From Palsa-1150 sp964531095 (GTDB taxonomy: Bacteria; Myxococcota_A; Polyangia; Polyangiales; Polyangiaceae), in NCBI GenBank assembly GCA_964531095.1, contig CAZHED010000019.1, forward strand, positions 36,085 to 100,084: a DNA stretch of 64,000 bases, written 5' to 3'. Position numbers and translations under genes: made by a program. Under the pieces are notes generated by a model, which was given only the letters and a program-made list of their open reading frames with translations, did no database searches and was not told where the DNA came from. Below are positions 23,779 through 33,078 of this stretch, piece after piece (the first letter of the stretch is position 1; each line of letters opens with the position of its first letter).

Positions 23779-26127
23779 TCACGCCTCGAGCTGCACGGTG
23801 AACTCGACCGGCCCGAAGCGAAGCGGGGCCCCCGCGGGGATGGGCGTCCACGAGCCGGGGGCGATCCGCGCGCCCGATACCCACGTGCCGTTGTTCGACG
23901 TCTCGTCGCGCACCATCAGCTGACCGCTGTCGAACTTGAGCGTGGCGTGAACGCCGCTCACGCGCGGCTCACCGAGGAGGATCGGGCACTGCGCCGGGTC
24001 CCGTCCGACGCGCACCTCGGAGCCCGTGCGGATCGTGAACTGACCGGCGCTCCCGCGGATCGTCGCGGCCGCCGGCGCTGCTCCGTAGGCAGCGGGCGGC
24101 AGCGGTTGTCCGCACGAAAAGCACACCGACGGCTGTCCGGGCGTCGCCATCGTGCTCATGCCGCACGATGGGCAGCGGACCTCCGTGATCGGCTTGCCGC
24201 CGAACGCGTCGTGCGGGCGAGCGGGGGGTTGAGGCGCGGCTTGCGGGGGAGCGGCCATCGCGAAGTGGGCACGAGGTGTCGCGGCCCCCATGGCTGCCGG
24301 GGCCGCGGCCGTTGCCGCTAGCGGATCGGCGAGCGGAAGCGACCCGTAGCCCGCCGGTGGTGGGGGTGCGCCGTAGCCAGGCGGCGCGCCATACCCGGCA
24401 GGCCCGATGGGCGTGGGGGGACTTCCGCCGCCTCGACGGCGCCCGCCGCCGCCGCCCCGCAAGAGGACCATCACGAGAAGGATGATGACGACGAGCAGCC
24501 CCGCGATTCCCGCGACCAGCGGCCAGGACAGCGGCTTCTTCGTCGCCTTGAGGGTCAACACGCTCTTCTCGTCGACCGCCGAGGCGCGATGGGCCTTGTT
24601 GTCGTACACGACCACTCGGGCCACGGCGCTGTCGCCCGACCCTTCGAGCACTTTGTCGTCGTCGGGCACGGCGAACGTCGCGTACCCGTCTCCGGCGGCC
24701 ACGGCGATCCCGAGCATGTGCTGCGCCTGGAGCTGCTGCATCGCCTTCTTGGCGACCTCGGGGTCGCGGGTGCCGGTTTGCTGCGGCGTCGGCCTGGTGC
24801 CCGCCGGAATGAAGTACGACTCGGCGCGCTGCTTGTCGCCCCCCCAGCAGAAGTCCCCGTAGACCGTGAACTGGCCGCCGGGGTAGAGCGGATTCGCCTG
24901 CGCTTCCTGGATCGTCTTGGCCACGTCGACGTCGAGCGGCCACTGCGTCGGATCGATGCCGAGCGGCACCTCCTTGAAGGTGCCGTCGGGGACGATCATC
25001 GGGCGCGTGTTCTCGAACACGAGATTGAACGTCTGCTCGACGCTCGGGTTCACGCAGCTCATCGTCCAGTGGACGATCCACATGTTGTTGAAGCGCGCCC
25101 TCACCAGCCCGGAAATCGTCTTGGCCTTCGACGCGCCTTGCCCTTCCTGGACGATGTCGAACAGGCCGCCGATCTCCGGATTGGCAAGCGCCTGCATGAA
25201 CGTCGCTTCGTTGTTGCGGTAGATGCTTTCCGTCAAGCTCGCCGGGTTCGGCAACCAAACCGAGACGACGGGCAGGGGAGTCTTCGGAAGCGACGTGTTC
25301 TCCGCGGGGAAACGGCCCTGGTCGAGATACTGGTGGAAGACGTCGGCGTTCGGGCTCGCGCTCTCCGGGTCGCCGCGTCCGGCGCCGTTCGAGAGCAAGA
25401 CCATCGCCTGGTGAAGCGGGACCGCGTCCGGCTGATCCGAGTTGCCCAGCGAGCCGAATGCGTCTTGGGTCATGCTCTTGATCTCGCTGAAGAGCGCTCG
25501 ATCGCGACCGTGCGACGGCGTCGGCGACTTGAAGTCGTTGAGCGCGTTGCCGAGATCGGCCCGCTGCTTGTAGGTCTTCCACTTGGTGTCTTTCACGACC
25601 TGAACGTCGTCGAAGAACATCAAGTCCATCAGATCGCCGGGCTGCATCTGCTCGATGAGCTCGTGGGCGATCGTGCGCGCGTCGCCGAAGCGCCCGCCCA
25701 TGCTGTTCGCCGCGTCGACCGCCACCAGCCACGCCGTGCCGACGTTGGGCTGGTTCTGCGACTTACCCCACTGCGCTTTGTCGACGAACTTCGTCAGCTG
25801 ATCTTCGCCGGCGACTTTGACCAGCAGGTGCGCGTTCTGTTCGGGAAACGGGAAAGGATCCCACAGCGCGCCGGGCTTCTCGAGCTGCTCGCTCCAGCAG
25901 GCGAGGGTCCCGGCGCCGGTCACGCCCGCGCACGGCTGCAAGACGTCGCTCAGTCGCTTGAACTGGATGACTTCGAGCACCGTCGTGAGGGTCGGCTTGC
26001 CGTTCTGCAGGCCCGCGCGCGGGTCGATCCGCAGGATGTGCGCTTCGGGCGCGGCATGCGCCGGTCGTGCCAAAAGCGGTACGGCGGCGATGAGAAGCAG
26101 CAGGAAGAAGGACAGTCGTCGGACCAT
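23779..26127 (-). CDS. Exported VWA-like protein with transmembrane helix, zinc ribbon and C-terminal FHA domain
   Basis: A 782-residue membrane protein. A signal peptide (1-26, cut near AHAAPE) precedes a large domain: AWLVAVDAANSMGGRF begins a von Willebrand A-like region (about 126-290) in which the metal-site motif DxSxS is altered (DAANSM), so metal binding is doubtful. One helix (about 533-556) follows, then an Ala/Pro/Gly/Tyr-rich cytoplasmic stretch, a double-CxxC ribbon (CPSCG, CFSCG, about 645-668) and an FHA domain (about 690-775; EVRVGRDP, SGVHATL, SNNGTWVSG). It thus links a periplasmic domain to phosphothreonine recognition inside. Middle gene of the FHA, VWA-FHA, PP2C run. Confidence 0.85.
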   Translation of the reverse strand: MVRRLSFFLLLLIAAVPLLARPAHAAPEAHILRIDPRAGLQNGKPTLTTVLEVIQFKRLSDVLQPCAGVTGAGTLACWSEQLEKPGALWDPFPFPEQNAHLLVKVAGEDQLTKFVDKAQWGKSQNQPNVGTAWLVAVDAANSMGGRFGDARTIAHELIEQMQPGDLMDLMFFDDVQVVKDTKWKTYKQRADLGNALNDFKSPTPSHGRDRALFSEIKSMTQDAFGSLGNSDQPDAVPLHQAMVLLSNGAGRGDPESASPNADVFHQYLDQGRFPAENTSLPKTPLPVVSVWLPNPASLTESIYRNNEATFMQALANPEIGGLFDIVQEGQGASKAKTISGLVRARFNNMWIVHWTMSCVNPSVEQTFNLVFENTRPMIVPDGTFKEVPLGIDPTQWPLDVDVAKTIQEAQANPLYPGGQFTVYGDFCWGGDKQRAESYFIPAGTRPTPQQTGTRDPEVAKKAMQQLQAQHMLGIAVAAGDGYATFAVPDDDKVLEGSGDSAVARVVVYDNKAHRASAVDEKSVLTLKATKKPLSWPLVAGIAGLLVVIILLVMVLLRGGGGGRRRGGGSPPTPIGPAGYGAPPGYGAPPPPAGYGSLPLADPLAATAAAPAAMGAATPRAHFAMAAPPQAAPQPPARPHDAFGGKPITEVRCPSCGMSTMATPGQPSVCFSCGQPLPPAAYGAAPAAATIRGSAGQFTIRTGSEVRVGRDPAQCPILLGEPRVSGVHATLKFDSGQLMVRDETSNNGTWVSGARIAPGSWTPIPAGAPLRFGPVEFTVQLEA

Positions 26128-26170
26128 CTCGGCATGACCTCGTCGGTTGCGATGCGCGGTGGCGAGCTTG

Positions 26171-27007
26171 TCAGACGCGGCCCATCACTTTGACGATCGT
26201 CGTGTACGCGCCGAAGCGCACCCGATCTCCATCGCGAAGGTCTCGCCGGCCGTTGAAGCCGATGTGTTCGTCGTTGACGAACGTGCCGTTGGTCGAGGCG
26301 GTGTCCTCGACGGTGACCCCGCCGCTGACGGCGTCGACCAGCAGCGCCGCGTGGCGGGAGGATATCGTCGGGTCTTGCAGCGCGATGTCGACTCGTTCGG
26401 CGCTTCCCGCCCGCCCGACGGTCAGGCGCCCGCCCGTCAGCGGCCAGAAATCCCCGCCGAGGTTGGTGGCATAGGCCACCAGGAAGCCGCGCAATGCTTT
26501 CGGCGGGACCGCGTCGCGCGCCGTATCGCCCATGGCCACGGAGGGCCCGCCGAACGCGGGCTGCGCCCCGGGCGGGCCGAACGCCGGGGCGGCGCCGGGC
26601 GCCAGGCCGAATGCCGGCGGGGGCGGGGGCGGCGTGGCAAAGGCCGGGGGGGGTGCGTATGGGGGCGGCGGGGGCGCGTACGCCGGCGGCGGCGGAGCGC
26701 CGTAACCGCCCGCGCCCGGATAGGGGTCGGGCGTGAACTGGATCTGGTCGAGCGCAATCGGATGTCCCTGCGCGCAATAGCTCGCTCCCGGAGCCATTTC
26801 GTGGCCCATCTGGCAGCGGGGCGGAGCCCGGCCGGGGGCGGCACCGAAGCCCGGCGGGCCGGCGGGAGGGGCGAACGGCGGCGGCGCCCCGTAGGCGGGC
26901 GCCGCGGGATTGGACGGCGCATTGGTGCGTGGCATCGGAGTGCCGCAAGCGTTGCAGAACTTGTCTGTCGGCCGGGCGGCGGCGCCGCACTGGGGGCATG
27001 CGCTCAT
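26171..27007 (-). CDS. FHA-domain protein with N-terminal zinc ribbon
   Basis: A 278-residue soluble protein. An N-terminal double-CxxC ribbon (CPQCG, CNACG, residues 4-22) is followed by a second Cys/His group (CQMGHEMAP, CAQGHP), a Pro/Ala/Tyr-rich spacer (about 90-165) and a C-terminal FHA domain (about 190-275): RLTVGRAGSA, ISSRHAALL, TASTNGTFVND are the phosphothreonine-binding loops, with the conserved Arg, Ser, His and Asn. ATG 27007 is chosen because the ribbon begins at residue 4. It is the first gene of the FHA/VWA/PP2C run, 43 bases before the next. It probably recruits a phosphorylated partner. Confidence 0.9.
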   Translation of the reverse strand: MSACPQCGAAARPTDKFCNACGTPMPRTNAPSNPAAPAYGAPPPFAPPAGPPGFGAAPGRAPPRCQMGHEMAPGASYCAQGHPIALDQIQFTPDPYPGAGGYGAPPPPAYAPPPPPYAPPPAFATPPPPPPAFGLAPGAAPAFGPPGAQPAFGGPSVAMGDTARDAVPPKALRGFLVAYATNLGGDFWPLTGGRLTVGRAGSAERVDIALQDPTISSRHAALLVDAVSGGVTVEDTASTNGTFVNDEHIGFNGRRDLRDGDRVRFGAYTTIVKVMGRV

Positions 27008-27190
27008 GGTTCTGGGGCCTCGCGGGGAGAGCATATCGAAATCGCAGGGAAAATGGCCAATGAGGATCCACCGGCGACCAGGTGCTTGGCCTCGCCCGGA
27101 GCAGCCCCCCGGGGGGTTGCCCCCTTTGGAAGCGAGAGCGGAACTATCGCCGCGCGGCCGTGTCGCATCGTCCCGAAGCAAGGAAGACGG

Positions 27191-27972
27191 ATGAGCCGAC
27201 CCAGTGAGTCGCAGTCGACTTCGGAGCCCCGCATCGCGCAGGCCTACGCGTTTTTCGCCCTCGCCTGCGGCATCACGTGGCTCCTGGCCGTTCCCGCCGC
27301 GCTGGCTTGGACGCGTCGCGAGATGCCGCCTCCGTATGCCGTCGCGTGCGCAGGCCTCAGCGCCTTCGGCCCTACATTGGCCGCGCTGGCCATCGCGGGA
27401 TCGCGCGGGCAGCTCGGCGACGTGTTCGGGCGGTGGCGCACGAATCCGGCCTGGGTCATCGCGGCATTGCTCGCTCCGTTCGTCGTCCACGCCCTTGCCA
27501 CCGCGCTCTACGTGGCCATCGGCGGCCACCCAGCGCACTGGTTTCATCCGCCCGACGCGCCGGAGCGCGTGGCCGCGCTGGTCGTGTTCCCGCTGGGAGA
27601 GGAGTTCGGCTGGCGAGGCTTCGCGCACTCGCGGATGACGCGGCGTTACGGGCTCGTCCCAGGATCGTTGCTGGTGGGCATCGGCTGGGGTCTCTGGCAC
27701 TTGATGTATGCGATCACGCCCGAAGCTGGACGATTCGACGGGGTCGAATTCGCGATGACGATGACCGAGCTGCCGCTCTATTCGCTCCTCATCGCGTGGG
27801 TATTCGAAAGGTCGAATCGAAGCATGGCGGTCGCGATTGCCTTCCATGCCGGGGCGCACTTGGACCACATCGAGCCGGCGTCCCGCGCGGATCTGCGTCT
27901 CTATTTCCTGCACATAGCGGTCTTGGTCGTCTTCGCCGTCATTGCGGCGCGGGCTCTGCGCGCCCGCCTACC

Positions 27973-27985
<13 letters not shown>
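27191..27985 (+). CDS. CPBP-family intramembrane metalloprotease (CAAX protease-like)
   Basis: A polytopic membrane protease of 264 residues with about seven hydrophobic segments. The Abi/CPBP motifs are complete: GEEFGWRGF (Glu137, Glu138, Arg142), WGLWHLMY (His170) and AIAFHAGAHLDH (His219, His223), which together hold a catalytic zinc. Bacterial members serve in bacteriocin immunity or processing of membrane proteins; CAAX substrates are not expected. ATG 27191 follows AGGAAGA at a normal distance. Its 3' end overlaps the convergent larC gene by 13 bases. The divergent gap to the FHA gene is 183 bases. Confidence 0.9.
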
Positions 27986-29316
<1,331 letters not shown>

Positions 29317-29378
29317 CGTGTTCTCCTCGCGTCAGGCTTGCTCGGCGTCGGCGCCCTCAATCGGGCCCCCAGTTACCG

Positions 29379-30140
29379 TCAGTACCGCTCGCGCAATCGA
29401 AGGATCCTAGCCGCCGCCGCCGCCGCGCCGAAGCCATTGTCGATGTTGCAAACGACGACTCCGGCCGCACAACTCGACAGCATCCCCGCGAGCGCCGAGA
29501 ACCCCCCGAGGCTCACCCCGTACCCCAGCGACGTCGGCACCGCGATCACCGGTCCGGCGACCAGCCCCCCGACCACGCTCGGAAGCGCGCCTTCCATCCC
29601 CGCCACGACGATGACGACGCTCGCCCGGTCGAAGACCTCCCGCTTGTCGAGCAGGCGGTGAATGCCCGCGACGCCCACGTCGTAGACGCGTTCGATCTTC
29701 GCGCCGAGCATCCGGAGCGTTTCGGCACATTCTTCGGCCACCGGAAGATCCCCCGTTCCGGCGCTCACGAGCGCAACGGGGCGCGTCCCGAGCGGGGCGA
29801 TGGGACCCTGCTCCAGGGTCGCGGTGCGCGCAAGCTCGGCATAGGTGAGCTCGGGCATCGCGGAAAGCACTTCGCGCGCGGCGTCGGCAGCGAGCCGCGT
29901 GACGAGAACGTTCTGCCCGGTGCGGGCGAGCTCGCGGGCGATCCCGACAATTTGCGCGGGGGTCTTGCCGTGGCCGAAGACGACCTCGGGGGCGCCCTGA
30001 CGCAGCGCGCGGTGGTGATCGATGGCCGCGTATCCGAGGTCCGCATAAGGCAAGTCGCGGAGCTCGGCCAGCGCGCCGTCGACGCTCTTGCCGCCCCGTT
30101 GCACGCTCTCGAGTAGTTCGCGTAGCCGCGCCGGATCCAT
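29379..30140 (-). CDS. larB: LarB, pyridinium-3,5-biscarboxylate synthase
   Basis: LarB carboxylates and hydrolyses nicotinic acid adenine dinucleotide, the first step in the nickel-pincer cofactor. The 253-residue protein has an N-terminal helical part (LRELLESVQRGGKSVDGAL) then a PurE-like Rossmann domain (about 115-250): VALVSAGTGDLPVAEEC, VYDVGVAGIHRLL, VIVVAGMEGALPSVVGGLV and TSLGYGVSLGGFSAL. ATG 30140 is selected because it begins MDPARLRELL, the usual start; in-frame codons to 30221 lack support. It is the promoter-proximal gene of the larB-larC pair and divergent from a membrane-protein gene 43 bases away. Confidence 0.94.
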   Translation of the reverse strand: MDPARLRELLESVQRGGKSVDGALAELRDLPYADLGYAAIDHHRALRQGAPEVVFGHGKTPAQIVGIARELARTGQNVLVTRLAADAAREVLSAMPELTYAELARTATLEQGPIAPLGTRPVALVSAGTGDLPVAEECAETLRMLGAKIERVYDVGVAGIHRLLDKREVFDRASVVIVVAGMEGALPSVVGGLVAGPVIAVPTSLGYGVSLGGFSALAGMLSSCAAGVVVCNIDNGFGAAAAAARILRLRERY

Positions 30141-30183
30141 TGGTATCGTGCGCGACTGTAGCATTGGGCTACCCTGCGCGTCC

Positions 30184-30735
30184 GTGCCGATCCCGTTCGC
30201 TCCTCTCATCGGCCTCGCCATGGGCGCCGCCCTTGCGTGGGTCGCGGCGCCCGAGCTCGTGCGCGACGACGGGCCTGTCGCTTTCTCGCGGCCGTTTGCG
30301 GTGGTCGCTGCGTTCGCCGTGCTTTTGTGGCTGCCCGTCGTCGGCTACTTCGTCGGGTTCCACGGCGACTGGTCGTACCTGTACCTGGTGCCGGCGCAGC
30401 GCGTGCCGAGCGCCGTCGATCTCGGTCTGATCCTTCTCTCCGGGGGGGCGGTCATGGGCGGCTTCTGGCTCTCGGTCCGTCCGGTCCGCAAGCGTCGCAA
30501 CGGGCCTGTCGTGGCGATGGTCGTCGCCCCGGGAACGCTGGCGGTGTTGGGCCTCACGCTCGCCGCGCATCGGCTGGCGGTCAGCGGTACGTATGCGCAG
30601 TTTCACGGCGAGTTCGGAACCGAGGCGATCCAGGCGAGCACGCTCGGCAAAGGGGTTCTCTTGATGGGGTCTTTGCTCACCCTCGGGCTCGTCTGGACAG
30701 TGCGCGCGCTGGTCACCATGGCAGCCGAGGCGTGA
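30184..30735 (+). CDS. Small integral membrane protein, function unknown
   Basis: A 183-residue protein from GTG 30184, with no family recognised. Hydrophobic segments lie near residues 5-22, 38-58, 77-96, 110-130 and 150-178, so about five helices. Loops contain FHGDWSYLYLVPAQRVPS and SVRPVRKRRNGP; the positive cluster between helices three and four suggests a cytoplasmic loop there. No charged active-site pattern of a known transporter is seen. The start is assigned because the larB gene is divergent and the first helix begins at once. Confidence 0.65.
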   Translation: MPIPFAPLIGLAMGAALAWVAAPELVRDDGPVAFSRPFAVVAAFAVLLWLPVVGYFVGFHGDWSYLYLVPAQRVPSAVDLGLILLSGGAVMGGFWLSVRPVRKRRNGPVVAMVVAPGTLAVLGLTLAAHRLAVSGTYAQFHGEFGTEAIQASTLGKGVLLMGSLLTLGLVWTVRALVTMAAEA

Positions 30736-30836
30736 GCGTCTCGCCGGACCAGCCCGACCGATAGCGAAAAAAAATAGTGGGAATACGCACCGACTCCCTG
30801 GCATCCATCGCCTCGCCCTCTGCTAGCATCGGCCGT

Positions 30837-31445
30837 ATGTGGGTGAGAGGCGCGGCAATCCGGCCTGTGCCGCGCTATGCCGTTGTCGGCGCCGCTACGC
30901 TCGAGCAGGTCGAAGGCGGGCTTGCAGACGATTCGGAGCGCGCGCGAGACGACCTGGACGAGGCATTCGCGCGATTCGAGTCGACGCAACCGCATCTCGC
31001 GGATGCCATCTCGTCGCTTCTCTCGAAACCCCTTGATGAGACGGCGCTCGCGCTCGGCTACTTCTTGTCGATCGCCATCTGGCTGGCCTTCGAGCGCACC
31101 TTCGGCGAGCCGCGCCTGCGCGAAGTGTCGCCCGACGCGCTCAAGGCGACCGACGAGGCGATCAAGCTCGAAGAAGAGCTTCGCGCCGCGCACGGCGACG
31201 AGCCTCTTGACCTCGATGACGTCGTTTCGATCGAGCAGCCGAACGTGCTCGCCTTCGTGCACGAGCACGTCGACGCCGCGCTCGACCCGACCGCGCGTGC
31301 CGCCCAAAAGGGGCAGGGGCGCGACGTGGACGTCGAAGACGTGCGCGCCGTGTACCGAGCGATCGTGCTACTCACGCTGTGCCTGTCCCACGCCGTCGTC
31401 CCCGTCGACGGCGCGTCTCGCGGCAACGCCGAGCTCATGGCGTGA
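30837..31445 (+). CDS. Conserved-looking helical protein, function unknown
   Basis: A 202-residue soluble protein of unknown function. From ATG 30837 it is mostly acidic helices: LEQVEGGLADDSERARDDLDEAF, then ADAISSLLSKPLDETALALGYFLSIAIWLAFERTFG, the latter with a hydrophobic core. The C-terminal part has DVRAVYRAIVLLTLCLSHAV. It ends 7 bases before the dehydrogenase GTG, so the two are probably co-transcribed. Earlier in-frame starts at 30777 have less support. No catalytic motif was found. Confidence 0.6.
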   Translation: MWVRGAAIRPVPRYAVVGAATLEQVEGGLADDSERARDDLDEAFARFESTQPHLADAISSLLSKPLDETALALGYFLSIAIWLAFERTFGEPRLREVSPDALKATDEAIKLEEELRAAHGDEPLDLDDVVSIEQPNVLAFVHEHVDAALDPTARAAQKGQGRDVDVEDVRAVYRAIVLLTLCLSHAVVPVDGASRGNAELMA

Positions 31446-31452
31446 CGGCCCC

Positions 31453-32502
31453 GTGAAGACGGAGGCGATCGTCCTGCGCCAGCACGGGGGTCCGGACGTC
31501 CTCCACCGCGAGACCATCGACTTGCGCGAGCCGGCGGCGCGCGAAGTGCGATTGCGCGTCCGAGCGGTCGCGCTCAATCACCTCGACGTGTGGGTCCGGC
31601 GGGGACTGCCGAACCTGCGGCTCACGTATCCCCACTGCCTCGGCAGCGACGTGGTCGGCGAGATCGACGCGCTCGGCCCGGGTGCGCGAGGGGCCGCCGT
31701 CGGCGACCGAGTGGTCGTCAGCCCGGGAGTCTCGTGCGGGGTTTGCGAGCGATGCCTATCGGGAGAAGACACCATGTGTGCCCAATACGGGATTCTCGGC
31801 GAGGACCTGTCCGGCGGGTACGCCCGGCACATGGTCGTGCCGGACACGAACTTGCTCCCGTACCCGGGCGATCTGCCGTTCACCCAGGTGGCCGCCGTGC
31901 CGCTCGTGTTCCTCACGGCCTGGCAGATGGTCGTGACCAAGGCGCGCGTGCAGCCGGGTGAGACCGTGCTGATCCACGCCGCCGGGAGCGGCGTCTCCAG
32001 CGCGGCCATCCAGATCGCGAAGCTTTACGGCGCGCGTGTCATCGCGACCGCGAGCACGGAGGCGAAGGCGCTGCGCGCGCTCTCGCTCGGGGCTGACGAG
32101 GCGATCGACTATGTGGCGCGAGACTTCGTGGCTGAAGTGAAGAGGCTCACCGCCAAGCGCGGGGCCGACGTCGTGATCGACCACGTGGGCGGCGAAGTCC
32201 TCGCGAAGAGCGTCGTCGCCGCGGCGCGGGGCGGCCGGATCGTCACGTGCGGGGCGACCGCGGGCTTTCACCCGCCGATCGATCTCAGGCACGTATTCTT
32301 TCGACAGATCGCGATTCTCGGCTCGACTATGGGGTCGAAGGGCCTCCTCTTCGGCATTCTCGAGAAAGTCCGGACGGGCGTGCTGAGACCGGTCGTCGAT
32401 CGCGTGCTGCCGCTCTGGGAGGCTCGCGAAGCACACCGGGTCCTCGAGGCGCGCGAGGCCTTCGGCAAAGTGGTGCTGGAAGTGGACTCGGGCAGCGGCT
32501 GA
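31453..32502 (+). CDS. Zinc-binding alcohol dehydrogenase family oxidoreductase
   Basis: A medium-chain dehydrogenase/reductase of 349 residues, NAD(P)-dependent. The N-terminal GroES-like domain has NHLDVWVRRGLP and PHCLGSDVVGEI; the structural zinc loop is CGVCERCLSGEDTMC with four cysteines. The Rossmann domain (about 145-290) contains VLIHAAGSGVSSAAIQIAKL. RIVTCGATAGFHPPIDLRHVF and FGKVVLEVDS complete the fold. Catalytic-zinc residues are partly present (Cys in PHCLGSD), so the catalytic zinc cannot be assumed. Start GTG 31453 directly follows the previous gene. Substrate not predictable. Confidence 0.9.
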   Translation: MKTEAIVLRQHGGPDVLHRETIDLREPAAREVRLRVRAVALNHLDVWVRRGLPNLRLTYPHCLGSDVVGEIDALGPGARGAAVGDRVVVSPGVSCGVCERCLSGEDTMCAQYGILGEDLSGGYARHMVVPDTNLLPYPGDLPFTQVAAVPLVFLTAWQMVVTKARVQPGETVLIHAAGSGVSSAAIQIAKLYGARVIATASTEAKALRALSLGADEAIDYVARDFVAEVKRLTAKRGADVVIDHVGGEVLAKSVVAAARGGRIVTCGATAGFHPPIDLRHVFFRQIAILGSTMGSKGLLFGILEKVRTGVLRPVVDRVLPLWEAREAHRVLEAREAFGKVVLEVDSGSG

Positions 32503-33078
32503 GCAGCCGAGAAGAAGCCGCGCGAGGCGGGTGGAGCTCCGATTCGACCGCGTCGAGCTCTGATCCGGGCGCGCGATGTCCCAATCGGAACGCGCAACAA
32601 GCTGATCGGAGCGCGCAACGCGCTGATCGGAGCGCGCAACACGCTGATCGGAGCGCGCAACGCTCCGGTCCAAGCGCAAGACGTCCGGATCCGGACGCGT
32701 GAAGGGCTTGATCGCGCGCCACAAGGTCTTCATCGCGCGGATCCAAGGCCTCATGCAGTCGATCAAGAGCCCTACGCGGACCGATCAGCCCTCCATGCGC
32801 GCGGATACGAGCTTCACGCGGTCGATCAAGAGCCCAACGCGGACCGATCAGCCCTCCATGCACTCGGATACGAGCTTCACGCGGTCGATCAAGAGTCCAG
32901 TGCAGGCCGATCAGAGCGTCATGCACTCGGAGCCGAGCGTTGCCCAGTCGACACAGTGCGTGTGCCGACTGAATCAGGGCTCGGCGCGCGGCGATAGGAG
33001 CTTCACGCCGTCGATCGTGAGCCCATGGCCGGCCGACGTCGACGGGGTGCGGCGGGAAGCCGTCGTCGGCGTCTCTCT
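32503..33078. other. Convergent intergenic region occupied by a 21-bp array
   Basis: This 576-base gap lies between the dehydrogenase (plus strand) and VanY (minus strand) stop codons. About 504 bases of it are the tandem array at 32536-33039. Several open frames cross it, but each runs into one of the flanking genes, so no gene is called. No hairpin with T-run was found. Confidence 0.6.
32536..33039. repeat. Twenty-four tandem 21-bp repeat units
   Basis: Reading from 32536 in steps of exactly 21 bases gives 24 units with no insertion or deletion. Early units resemble GCTGATCGGAGCGCGCAAC (three almost identical at 32599-32661); later ones resemble GAGCTTCACGCGGTCGATCAA. A further 63-bp super-period shows at 32767-32892, where three-unit blocks repeat nearly exactly. 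GATC or a one-base variant recurs at the same place in most units. As protein the unit would be a heptapeptide; the minus strand stays open across all units, the plus strand does not. It is not a CRISPR: units are contiguous with no spacers. Confidence 0.93.

Noticed and set aside
24589..26193. 534-codon plus-strand frame opposite the VWA-FHA gene
   Set aside because: Antisense shadow; composition lacks any fold pattern.
32536..33039. CRISPR array
   Set aside because: Units of 21 bases touch one another without spacers and vary in sequence; no cas genes nearby.
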